From Sphingomonas crocodyli (lineage in GTDB: Bacteria > Pseudomonadota > Alphaproteobacteria > Sphingomonadales > Sphingomonadaceae): 64,000 nt of DNA. Positions 54,853 to 61,983 of the stretch are shown here, piece by piece. Every line of letters begins with the position of its first letter. Position 1 is the stretch's first letter. A model generated the notes under the pieces. The model saw only the letters and a program-made list of their open reading frames with translations. It was not told the origin of the DNA and ran no database searches. The stretch is from positions 124,001 through 188,000 of the forward strand of contig NZ_SACN01000005.1 in the NCBI RefSeq assembly GCF_004005865.1, in the 5' to 3' direction. Position numbers and translations under genes: made by a program.

Positions 54853-55902
54853 ATGGCGCACGGCCCCCGACCGGCCGCGCCGCGCCCCGACGGTGCCAGA
54901 CGGGGCAGAGCGCAATCCGCGCCGCATCCCCGCGGCGGACCAAGGCACAGCTATGCCGCGCTGGACCTCGGCACCAACAATTGCCGCCTGCTGATCGCAC
55001 GGCCGAGCGAGGACGGCTTCGTCGTCGTGGACGCCTTTTCGCGCATCGTGCGGCTGGGTGAAGGGCTGGCGGCGACAGGCATGCTGTCCGAAGCCGCGAT
55101 GGACCGCGCCGTCAGCGCGCTTTCGGTCTGCGCCGACAAATTGCGCCGCCGCCACGTCGCGCTGGTCCGTTCGGTCGCGACCGAGGCATGCCGCCGCGCC
55201 AGCAACGGGCGCGAGTTCATCCAGCGCGTCTATCGCGAAACCGGTATCCTGCTGGAGATCATCAGCGCGGAGACCGAGGCGAAGCTGGCGGTGCTGGGCT
55301 GCCACACGTTGCTGGAGCCCGGCGAAGGCAAGGCGCTGATCTTCGACATTGGCGGCGGATCGACCGAGCTGGTGCTGGTCGACACCGAAACCCCGCAGCC
55401 GCGCATCATCGACTGGTATTCGGCGCCGTGGGGCGTCGTATCGCTGACCGAGAGCGAACCGCATGTCGGCGACACGGCCGACGAACTCGTCACCAGCTAT
55501 GCGCGGATGCGCGCGCGGGTGGCGGAGAGCTTTGCGGGCTTCGCGGCCAAGCTGAACGGCAATGGCGCGGTCGGCGGGCGGCTGCTGGGCACCAGCGGCA
55601 CGGTAACGACGCTGGCGAGCGTGCATCTGGATCTGCCGAGCTATGATCGCCGCGCGATCGACGGGCTGATCGTGCCCGCCGAAGCGATGCGCCGGATCAG
55701 CGCCGATCTGTCCGCTATGAGCGTGCCCGAACGCGCCAAGCTGCCCTGCATCGGGCCGGAGCGCGCCGATCTGGTGGTCGCGGGCTGCGCGATCCTCGAC
55801 GCCATTCTCGATATCTGGCCGGCCGAACGGCTCGGCATCGCCGATCGCGGTATCCGCGAGGGCATATTGCGCTCCTTGATGGCGCGGGAGCATTCACGAT
55901 GA
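54853..55902 (+). CDS. ppx: Ppx/GppA exopolyphosphatase-type phosphatase
   Basis: 349 residues, shorter than the two-domain E. coli enzymes. After a basic low-complexity N-terminus (1-33) come the actin-like ATPase motifs: AALDLGTNNCRLL (phosphate 1), SVATEACRRASNG, FDIGGGSTELVLVD (phosphate 2) and LLGTSGTVTTLA. It hydrolyses polyphosphate or pppGpp. The ATP/HD domain is missing, as is usual in alphaproteobacterial small forms. ATGA overlap with rlmE, a conserved pair. Confidence 0.93.
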   Translation: MAHGPRPAAPRPDGARRGRAQSAPHPRGGPRHSYAALDLGTNNCRLLIARPSEDGFVVVDAFSRIVRLGEGLAATGMLSEAAMDRAVSALSVCADKLRRRHVALVRSVATEACRRASNGREFIQRVYRETGILLEIISAETEAKLAVLGCHTLLEPGEGKALIFDIGGGSTELVLVDTETPQPRIIDWYSAPWGVVSLTESEPHVGDTADELVTSYARMRARVAESFAGFAAKLNGNGAVGGRLLGTSGTVTTLASVHLDLPSYDRRAIDGLIVPAEAMRRISADLSAMSVPERAKLPCIGPERADLVVAGCAILDAILDIWPAERLGIADRGIREGILRSLMAREHSR

Positions 55903-56585
55903 GGGGTGAGGGTACTCGCCAGCGGATCAAGACCGCGAAGGGCCGCAGCAACAGTTCGATCAAGTGGATCCAGCGCCAGTTGAACGATCCCTATGTCCGC
56001 AAGGCCAAGGCCGAGGGATACCGGTCGCGCGCGGCATATAAGCTGATCGAGCTGGACGAGCGGTTCAAGTTCCTGCGCGGGGCCAAGCGCGTGATCGATC
56101 TGGGCATCGCGCCGGGCGGCTGGACCCAGGTGGTGCGCCGCGTCTGCCCGCATGCGCAGGTGGTGGGGATCGATCTGCTGCCGACCGACCCGATCGACGG
56201 CGCGATCATCCTGCAGATGGACTTCATGGACGATGCGGCCCCTGCCCTGCTAACCGAGGCGCTGGGCGGGCCGGCGGATATCGTCCTGTCCGACATGGCC
56301 GCCAACACCGTCGGCCACCCGCAGACCGACCATCTGCGCACGATGGCGCTGGTCGAGGCGGGCGGGCTGTTCGCCAGCGAGATCCTGCGCCCCGGCGGCA
56401 CCTATGTCGCCAAGGTGCTGGCGGGCGGCGCGGACAATGATCTGGTCGCCGAACTCAAGCGCCAGTTCACCACCGTCAAGCACGCCAAGCCGCCGGCAAG
56501 CCGCAAGGATTCGTCCGAATGGTATGTCATCGCCCAAGGCTTTAAGGGCCGCCCCGAACCTGCAGTGGAGGACGGCGATGAGTGA
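55899..56585 (+). CDS. rlmE: 23S rRNA (uridine-2'-O) methyltransferase
   Basis: 228 residues, FtsJ/RrmJ. SAM site DLGIAPGGWTQVV; the catalytic K-D-K-E set lies in SRAAYKLIELDERF, SDMAANTVG, YVAKVLAGG and DSSEWYVIA. It methylates U2552 of 23S rRNA in the A site. Basic N-terminal extension (KTAKGRSNSSIKWIQRQ). Coupled to ppx. Confidence 0.96.
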   Translation: MRGEGTRQRIKTAKGRSNSSIKWIQRQLNDPYVRKAKAEGYRSRAAYKLIELDERFKFLRGAKRVIDLGIAPGGWTQVVRRVCPHAQVVGIDLLPTDPIDGAIILQMDFMDDAAPALLTEALGGPADIVLSDMAANTVGHPQTDHLRTMALVEAGGLFASEILRPGGTYVAKVLAGGADNDLVAELKRQFTTVKHAKPPASRKDSSEWYVIAQGFKGRPEPAVEDGDE

Positions 56586-56874
56586 CGAGGATTTCGTCTA
56601 TGACGAAGCGACCGGCGAATGGGTCCCGGGCGGATCGGCCGCGCCCGTCGCGTCGAGCGATGTCGAGGTGCGCGACGCGGTCGGCAACCTGCTGGCCGAC
56701 GGCGATCAGGTGACGTTGATCAAGGATCTGAAGGTCAAGGGCGCGGGGCAGACGCTGAAGCGCGGCACTTTGATCAAATCGATCCGGCTGACCGGCGACG
56801 AGCAGGAGATCGATTGCCGCTATGACGGCATCAAGGGCCTGGTCCTGCGCGCCGAATTCGTGCGGAAGCGCTAA
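56578..56874 (+). CDS. PhnA C-terminal domain protein (lacks zinc ribbon)
   Basis: 98 residues, ATG at 56578 overlapping the rlmE stop by eight bases. Residues 30-98 (VRDAVGNLLADGDQVTLIKDL, KGAGQTLKRGTLIKSIRLT, DCRYDGIKGLVLRAEFVRK) match the C-terminal SH3-like domain of PhnA/YjdM. The N-terminal zinc-ribbon is absent; instead there is a short acidic segment DEDFVYDEATGEWVPGG. Role unknown, phosphonate breakdown is not implied. Confidence 0.85.
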   Translation: MSDEDFVYDEATGEWVPGGSAAPVASSDVEVRDAVGNLLADGDQVTLIKDLKVKGAGQTLKRGTLIKSIRLTGDEQEIDCRYDGIKGLVLRAEFVRKR

Positions 56875-57549
56875 ATGGTCCCCCGCGTCCTGATCGACAC
56901 CGCGAAGGTGCCCGGCGGCGAAGGCGAGCTGCGGCTGATGAAGCGCGGCGCCGACTTCCTGATCTCGCTGTGGGGCAATGAGCTGATGAACAGCCGGCTC
57001 AGCGGCTCCGAAAAGGCGCTGGCGACGCTCGCCTGCGAACGGCTGCGCGGGCGGCACAATATCCGCATGCTGATCGGTGGCCTGGGCATGGGCTTCACCC
57101 TGCGCGCGGCGCTGGCCGAACTGCCGAAGGATGCGCGCATCACCGTGGTCGAACTGGTGCCCGAAGTCGTCCAGTGGGCGCGCGGGCCGATGGCCGAACT
57201 GTTCGGCGACTGCCTGGACGATCCGCGCGTCACCATCGTCGAACGCGATGTCGGCGAGGTGATCGACGAGACGCCGGGCCAGTGGGACGCGATCCTGATG
57301 GACGTCGACAACGGCCCCGACGGCGTCGTCCGCAAATCGAACGACCGGCTCTACGCGCGCTCCGGCCTCGACATGGCGCGCCGCGCGGTGGCGCCGGGCG
57401 GGGTGCTCGCCTACTGGTCCGCCGCGTCCGACCCCGCCTTCGCGCGGCGATTGGCAGGCAACAAGGGCTGGCATACCGACGAGATCGTCAGCCGCGCGAA
57501 CGGCGCCAAGGGCGCACGCCACGTCATCTGGGTGACGACGAAACTCTGA
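56875..57549 (+). CDS. Spermidine synthase-like SAM-binding protein
   Basis: 224 residues starting directly after the preceding stop. SAM/decarboxy-SAM site LIGGLGMGFTLRAAL, acidic VELVPEVVQWARGP and DAILMDVDNGPDG fit the spermidine synthase-like Rossmann family; the N-terminal beta domain is reduced to a short stretch. Whether it makes polyamines or methylates something is unclear. Last of a plus-strand set ppx-rlmE-phnA-like. Confidence 0.82.
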   Translation: MVPRVLIDTAKVPGGEGELRLMKRGADFLISLWGNELMNSRLSGSEKALATLACERLRGRHNIRMLIGGLGMGFTLRAALAELPKDARITVVELVPEVVQWARGPMAELFGDCLDDPRVTIVERDVGEVIDETPGQWDAILMDVDNGPDGVVRKSNDRLYARSGLDMARRAVAPGGVLAYWSAASDPAFARRLAGNKGWHTDEIVSRANGAKGARHVIWVTTKL

Positions 57550-57592
57550 GCGGGCGGCCGATCGATTCGGTGCGTGGGCCGAATTCGAAATA

Positions 57593-57620
57593 CGAAACTT
57601 GTCAAAGTTGTCACTACGTC
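57593..57620 (+). repeat. 28-base motif, copy 2 (117 bases beyond an orphan gene stop)
   Basis: CGAAACTTGTCAAAGTTG then TCACTACGTC; 26 of 28 match 5872-5899. Exactly 117 bases separate it from the stop codon of the minus-strand gene at 57738, as for copy 1. Confidence 0.6.
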
Positions 57621-57737
57621 TGCTTCGGAATCGCTTCCCCGAACGCTTTTGCGAGCAAAGCGAACGACGAGGTGAGAGAGTAGGCATGCAGGCAGCGTAA
57701 TGGGGCGGCGCTGTGTAGGACAGCGCGGGCGGCAAAA

Positions 57738-58541
57738 TCAGGCGTCAGCGCTCGCGTTTGTGGCGCACGCCAAACCATCCACGATCGATAAAAACAGCTG
57801 ATCGCTTACTTTGCGATAATCCTCTTGGTCATCACCGTCGAACCACACATCGTTCCAAGAACCCATACCGCCAAAAACCCAAGCTTTCGCAGCAGCGGAG
57901 AATAGCTGAAGGTCGCTCAGTGACAGTAGTCCCTCAGGAACGATATCGGCGTGATAAAAGCCGCTCAAAGGAGATTCATCGTTCAGTGCTCGCCGTGCTG
58001 CTTCGAAAGTGTAACCGAAGCCCATGCCGTGCGATTCACTAAAGCTTATTGCATCTTGCAGTGCACTAGCGAGAGCCTCGCGCGCCGCCGAAGGCGACCG
58101 CTGCTCAACCAAACCAACCGCATTCGGCAAATTACGATAGGTGACCGACCATATGCGCCGATCGGGCGCTCCTTGGTTCGTCACTTGCCATTCGCTATAC
58201 CATGCCTCTGGGGTTGAACCGACGATCTGCACAAGAAACATGGGACCGCCGTTGGCAAAGCCGACGCTTTCTCGATCAGAAATGCTCGCGTCACTCCTCG
58301 ACAAGACCGATAACCGCGCACATGTCATGTCACTCGGCAATGTGTCGAGCCAAGCGTTGGGATCGGCTATTTCAAGCTTCGTCGAAAGGCCGAAAAGCCT
58401 GGATCGTTTTCGACCAACGAAACGAACCTCTTTGCAGAATTGATAAATCGACGAGCCTGGCCATTCCGGACAGTTGATCTTGCGACGGCGTGCGTTGGCC
58501 GCAAAGACGAGCCCGATAGTCTGCGCAATCCCGCCCTGCAC
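57738..58541 (-). CDS. Orphan cytosolic protein
   Basis: 267 residues from a GTG at 58541 with AGGAGG at ideal spacing. No signal peptide or clear membrane segment. The middle is beta-rich (GGPMFLVQIVGSTPEAWYSE, RRIWSVTYRNLPN) and the C-terminus helical and acidic (DLQLFSAAAKAWVFGGMGSW, DDQEDYRKVSDQLFLSIVDG). AT-richer with different codon use from neighbours, and without partners, so probably acquired. I do not recognise it. Confidence 0.72.
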   Translation of the reverse strand: MQGGIAQTIGLVFAANARRRKINCPEWPGSSIYQFCKEVRFVGRKRSRLFGLSTKLEIADPNAWLDTLPSDMTCARLSVLSRSDASISDRESVGFANGGPMFLVQIVGSTPEAWYSEWQVTNQGAPDRRIWSVTYRNLPNAVGLVEQRSPSAAREALASALQDAISFSESHGMGFGYTFEAARRALNDESPLSGFYHADIVPEGLLSLSDLQLFSAAAKAWVFGGMGSWNDVWFDGDDQEDYRKVSDQLFLSIVDGLACATNASADA

Positions 58542-58859
58542 TTAACCCTCCTAGAGCTATGTGCTGCTTTTGGCGCTCTCTCCACCTGTCATCAAGGGCA
58601 GGCGACAGGGTACTGTTTGAACTAACCCTTCTCGTTCCGCCGATCTCGTGCGGTGCCTCACCTTTGACAAAAGAAGCGCCCCCCCCGGATCAAGTCCGGG
58701 GTGACGGGTGGGGATCGAGCGTCAGACGACGGTGCAAGGCGGCCGCCCGGTGTGTCGCCGGGGCGAGTTGTGGGGCGGCGGGTTCTCGTGGCGCCGTCCA
58801 TCGCACATTCAGGCGGATGCTGGGATGGCAGTGTGCCTTCCCACCGTCTGGAGTGATGC
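58542..58859. other. 318-base gap between orphan gene and DUF481 gene
   Basis: The left part is AT-richer. At 58679-58708 there is a short hairpin CCCCGGA-TCAAG-TCCGGGG followed by TGACGGG, recalling family C repeats. The right 130 bases are a GC-rich probable promoter and leader of the DUF481 gene. No coding sequence can be supported. Confidence 0.5.
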
Positions 58860-59780
58860 GTGAAACGAACGATCGGCCTATTCGTGCTTGCCGGATCCGC
58901 CAGCCCGCTGGCCGCCGCCCCCCTGCCCGATGCGGTGCGTGCGATGATCGAGGATGCGATCCAGTCGGGCGATCCGCAGACGACATCCGCCGTGATCGGC
59001 GTCGCCAAGCGGACCAATCCCGAGAGCATCGCCGAGATCGATGCGATGACGAACAGCTATAATCGCGAGGTGGCGGCGCAGGCCAAGGCGAAGGCCGATG
59101 CCGAGCGCGAACGGCTGGCGTCGGCGGGCATATTGTCGCTTTGGAAGGGGCAGGTCGAGCTGGGCGGAAGCTGGTCCACCGGCAACACCCGCACGCTGGG
59201 CCTCTATGGTGCGACCAATCTGAAGCGCAGCGGGCTGAACTGGGAGCATCTGTTCACCGCGCGGATCGATTATCAGGAGACCGACAAGGTTCCGACGACC
59301 GAGCGCGCCGTCGCCGCGTGGCAGCCGCGCTACAAGATCAGCCCGAGCTATTACGCCTTCGGGCTATCGCAATATGAGCATGACCGTTTCCTGGGCTATG
59401 ATCACCGTTTCACCGGGGGTGCCGGTCTGGGTGTGGTCGCGGTCAATAGCCCCAAGCTGCGCATCGAAGTCGATGCCGGTCCGGTGGTGCGATATACGCG
59501 CTTCCGCGATCCGGCCGAACCCGACGAAACCCGCATTGCGGGCCGCGGCAGCATCGATGCGAAGTGGACGCCGTGGTCGCAAGTCACGCTGGCGCAGCAG
59601 CTCGCCATCTATGGGCCGGGCGCGCATACGACGGTGACGTCGACATCGTCGCTGGAAACGATCCTGTTCGGGCCGGTGAAGGGGCGGCTTTCGTACAATA
59701 TCCAGTATGAACGCGATGCACCGATCGACCAGAAAAGCACCGACACGGTTTCGCGCGCGTCGCTGGTCTATAATTTCTGA
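58860..59780 (+). CDS. DUF481 outer-membrane protein
   Basis: 306 residues from a GTG at 58860 preceded by GGAG. Signal peptide about 1-19 (ASPLAAAP). A helical segment (about 60-95, NREVAAQAKAKADAERERLA) leads to a beta barrel beginning LWKGQVELGGSWSTGNTRTLGLYG, the DUF481/YdiY signature, and ending SLVYNF with a terminal aromatic. Outer-membrane protein of unknown function, induced by salt in some relatives. Confidence 0.9.
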   Translation: MKRTIGLFVLAGSASPLAAAPLPDAVRAMIEDAIQSGDPQTTSAVIGVAKRTNPESIAEIDAMTNSYNREVAAQAKAKADAERERLASAGILSLWKGQVELGGSWSTGNTRTLGLYGATNLKRSGLNWEHLFTARIDYQETDKVPTTERAVAAWQPRYKISPSYYAFGLSQYEHDRFLGYDHRFTGGAGLGVVAVNSPKLRIEVDAGPVVRYTRFRDPAEPDETRIAGRGSIDAKWTPWSQVTLAQQLAIYGPGAHTTVTSTSSLETILFGPVKGRLSYNIQYERDAPIDQKSTDTVSRASLVYNF

Positions 59781-59786
59781 GGTCGC

Positions 59787-60335
59787 CTAGCTGGCCGGCG
59801 CGGCCGTGTTGCCGTCGCCGATCAGGCCGCCGGCGGCGCGGCGCTTGCCGACCCAGTCGACGATCGCGCGGCCGGTGGCGTTGAGCAGCGGATGGGTGCG
59901 ACTGTCGCGCATCCATTGCGGCCGTTCGGAGCGCACGCCGTAGATCGTGTCATAACCGAGATTGAACAGCAGATAGGCGAGCGTCACGATCAGCAGCCCC
60001 TTGATCGCGCCGAAGCCGAAGCCGAGCGCGCGATCGAGCGGGCCGAGGACCGAGGATCGCGTGCGGCTGCCCAATGCGCCCGCGATCATCTTCCCGCCCG
60101 CAAAGACGATGATGAAGATGAGCGCGAAGGCGAGGACGCTCGCGCCGCTGCGGGTGCCGACAATGCCGCTCAGCACGCCCGTCGCCGGGCCATGCAGCAG
60201 CTTGAGCGCAAAGATGCCCGCAACCCAGGCAAACAGCGACAGAAGCTCGGTCACGAACCCACGCAGCAACCCCATCGCCGCGCCCCCGAAGATCGCGATC
60301 AGAACGACGATGTCGAGGGCGGTCAGGCTGTGCAT
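59787..60335 (-). CDS. cvpA: CvpA-family membrane protein
   Basis: 182 residues with four membrane helices (LDIVVLIAIFGGAAMGLLRG, LLSLFAWVAGIFALKLL, ASVLAFALIFIIVFAGG, GFGAIKGLLIVTLAYLLF) and the CvpA pattern RGFVTELLSL and DRALGFGFGAIKG. Needed for colicin V production in E. coli and linked to envelope homeostasis. Usual neighbour of radA, here 205 bases downstream of its stop, with a repeat doublet between. Its C-terminal tail is Gly/Ala-rich. Confidence 0.92.
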   Translation of the reverse strand: MHSLTALDIVVLIAIFGGAAMGLLRGFVTELLSLFAWVAGIFALKLLHGPATGVLSGIVGTRSGASVLAFALIFIIVFAGGKMIAGALGSRTRSSVLGPLDRALGFGFGAIKGLLIVTLAYLLFNLGYDTIYGVRSERPQWMRDSRTHPLLNATGRAIVDWVGKRRAAGGLIGDGNTAAPAS

Positions 60336-60411
60336 GCGGGAGGGCTACTCGGGATGAAGCGGCAGGGGAAGATGCGGGCGTGCGGATGAATGGGGTGTGA
60401 AGTGCGGTGCT

Positions 60412-60538
60412 CAATCCTCCCCCGCCAGGGGGAGGTGTCAGCGCAGCTGACGGAGGGGAGGACACGGAACGCCAACTGATCGCCGCCCTCCCCCTCCGTC
60501 GCCTTCGGCGCCACCTCCCCCCTGGCGGGGGAGGATTG
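60412..60538. repeat. GC-rich palindrome doublet (family A) between cvpA and radA
   Basis: Left unit AATCCTCCCCCGCCAGGGGG..AGGTG-TCAGC/GCTGA-CGGAGGGG; right unit inverted, CCCCCTCCGTCGCC..GGCGCCACCTCC..GGCGGGGGAGGATT. About 40 bases of unique sequence between. It ends two bases from the radA stop. Confidence 0.82.
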
Positions 60539-60540
60539 GA

Positions 60541-61905
60541 TTAGTCCCGCTGGAGGATATGATCGACCAGCGCCGCGAGGGTGGCGAAGCGGCTGGCGGT
60601 GATGAGGGGTTGGGCTTCGGCCGAGGCGGGTTGCCAGGCGCGGGTGAAGCCGAGCTTGGCGGCTTCCTTCAGGCGCAGGGGCGCGTGGGCGACGGGGCGG
60701 ATTTCGCCCGAGAGCGCGACTTCGCCGAAGGCGACGCAATCGGTGGGCACCGGGCGTTCGGCGAGCGCGGAAACCAGAGCAGCGGCGACCGCGAGATCGG
60801 CGGCGGGATCGGCGACGCGATAGCCGCCGGCGATGTTGAGATAGACTTCGCAGGTCGAAAAGCTGAGCCCGCAGCGCGCCTCCAGCACCGCGAGGATCAT
60901 CGCGAGGCGACCCGAATCCCAGCCGACCACCGCGCGCCTGGGCGTCGCACCACTCGCAAGACGGACAACGAGTGCCTGGATTTCGACGAGCAGAGGCCGG
61001 GTGCCCTCCATCGCGGGAAACACCGTCGCGCCCGCCATCGCCTCGCCCCGGTTGGTGAGAAAGAGAGCGGACGGATTGCCGACCTCGTCGAGGCCGCCTT
61101 CGGCCATTGCGAAGACGCCGATCTCGTCGGTGCCGCCGAAGCGGTTCTTGACCGCGCGCAGGATGCGATATTGGTGGCTGCGCTCGCCTTCGAAGCTCAA
61201 CACCGTATCGACCATATGTTCGAGGACGCGCGGGCCGGCGATCGCGCCGTCCTTCGTGACATGGCCGACGAGGACGAGCGCGGTGCCGCGTTCCTTGGCG
61301 AAGCGGATGAGTTCCTGCGCCGAGGCGCGCACCTGGCTGACCGTGCCCGGCGCGCCTTCGATCAGATCGCTGTGCATCGTCTGGATCGAATCGATCACGA
61401 GCAGAGCGGGCGGCGCGGATTCGAGCGTGGTCAGGATGTCGCGCACCGACGTAGCCGAGGCCAGCCGCACCGGCGCCTGCCCGAGGCCGAGGCGGCGCGC
61501 GCGCAGGCGGACCTGATCGGCGGCTTCTTCGCCCGAAATATAGGCGACCGACTGGCCGGCCATCGCGATCTTGGCGGCGGCCTGCAAAAGGAGCGTCGAC
61601 TTGCCGATGCCCGGATCGCCGCCGATCAGGGTCGCCGAACCGGGAACGAGTCCGCCGCCCAGTGCGCGATCAAACTCCGCGATGCCGGTCGACGCACGCT
61701 TGGGGAGCGGGATTTCGGCGTCGAGGCCGACCAGATCGATCCGCTGCCCGCCGGCGCGCAGATGGTGCTTGGCGGCGAAGACGGTGACGTTGGTGGTTTC
61801 CTCCACCAGCGAATTCCATTCGCCGCAATCGGCGCACTGCCCCTGCCAGCGGCTCGCGACGCTGCCGCAGGCCTGACAGGTGTAGCGTTTCTGCGGCTTG
61901 GCCAT
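60541..61905 (-). CDS. radA: DNA repair protein RadA
   Basis: 454 residues from the ATG at 61905; the frame stays open to 63693 but that is antisense to the patatin gene. Zinc finger Cys10, Cys13, Cys24, Cys27; RecA-like ATPase with Walker A GGDPGIGKST and Walker B LLVIDSIQT; the RadA-specific KNRFGG motif; and a Lon-protease-like C-terminal domain (GEVALSGEIRPV). A branch-migration helicase in recombination repair. Divergent from the patatin gene with a 78-base gap. Confidence 0.96.
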   Translation of the reverse strand: MAKPQKRYTCQACGSVASRWQGQCADCGEWNSLVEETTNVTVFAAKHHLRAGGQRIDLVGLDAEIPLPKRASTGIAEFDRALGGGLVPGSATLIGGDPGIGKSTLLLQAAAKIAMAGQSVAYISGEEAADQVRLRARRLGLGQAPVRLASATSVRDILTTLESAPPALLVIDSIQTMHSDLIEGAPGTVSQVRASAQELIRFAKERGTALVLVGHVTKDGAIAGPRVLEHMVDTVLSFEGERSHQYRILRAVKNRFGGTDEIGVFAMAEGGLDEVGNPSALFLTNRGEAMAGATVFPAMEGTRPLLVEIQALVVRLASGATPRRAVVGWDSGRLAMILAVLEARCGLSFSTCEVYLNIAGGYRVADPAADLAVAAALVSALAERPVPTDCVAFGEVALSGEIRPVAHAPLRLKEAAKLGFTRAWQPASAEAQPLITASRFATLAALVDHILQRD

Positions 61906-61983
61906 CCCGATCCCCGTTGCGAACGTATGGGGAACATAGTCCACGGCTTGAAAAGCGCAACCGCAGATGTGACATGCCCTTGC

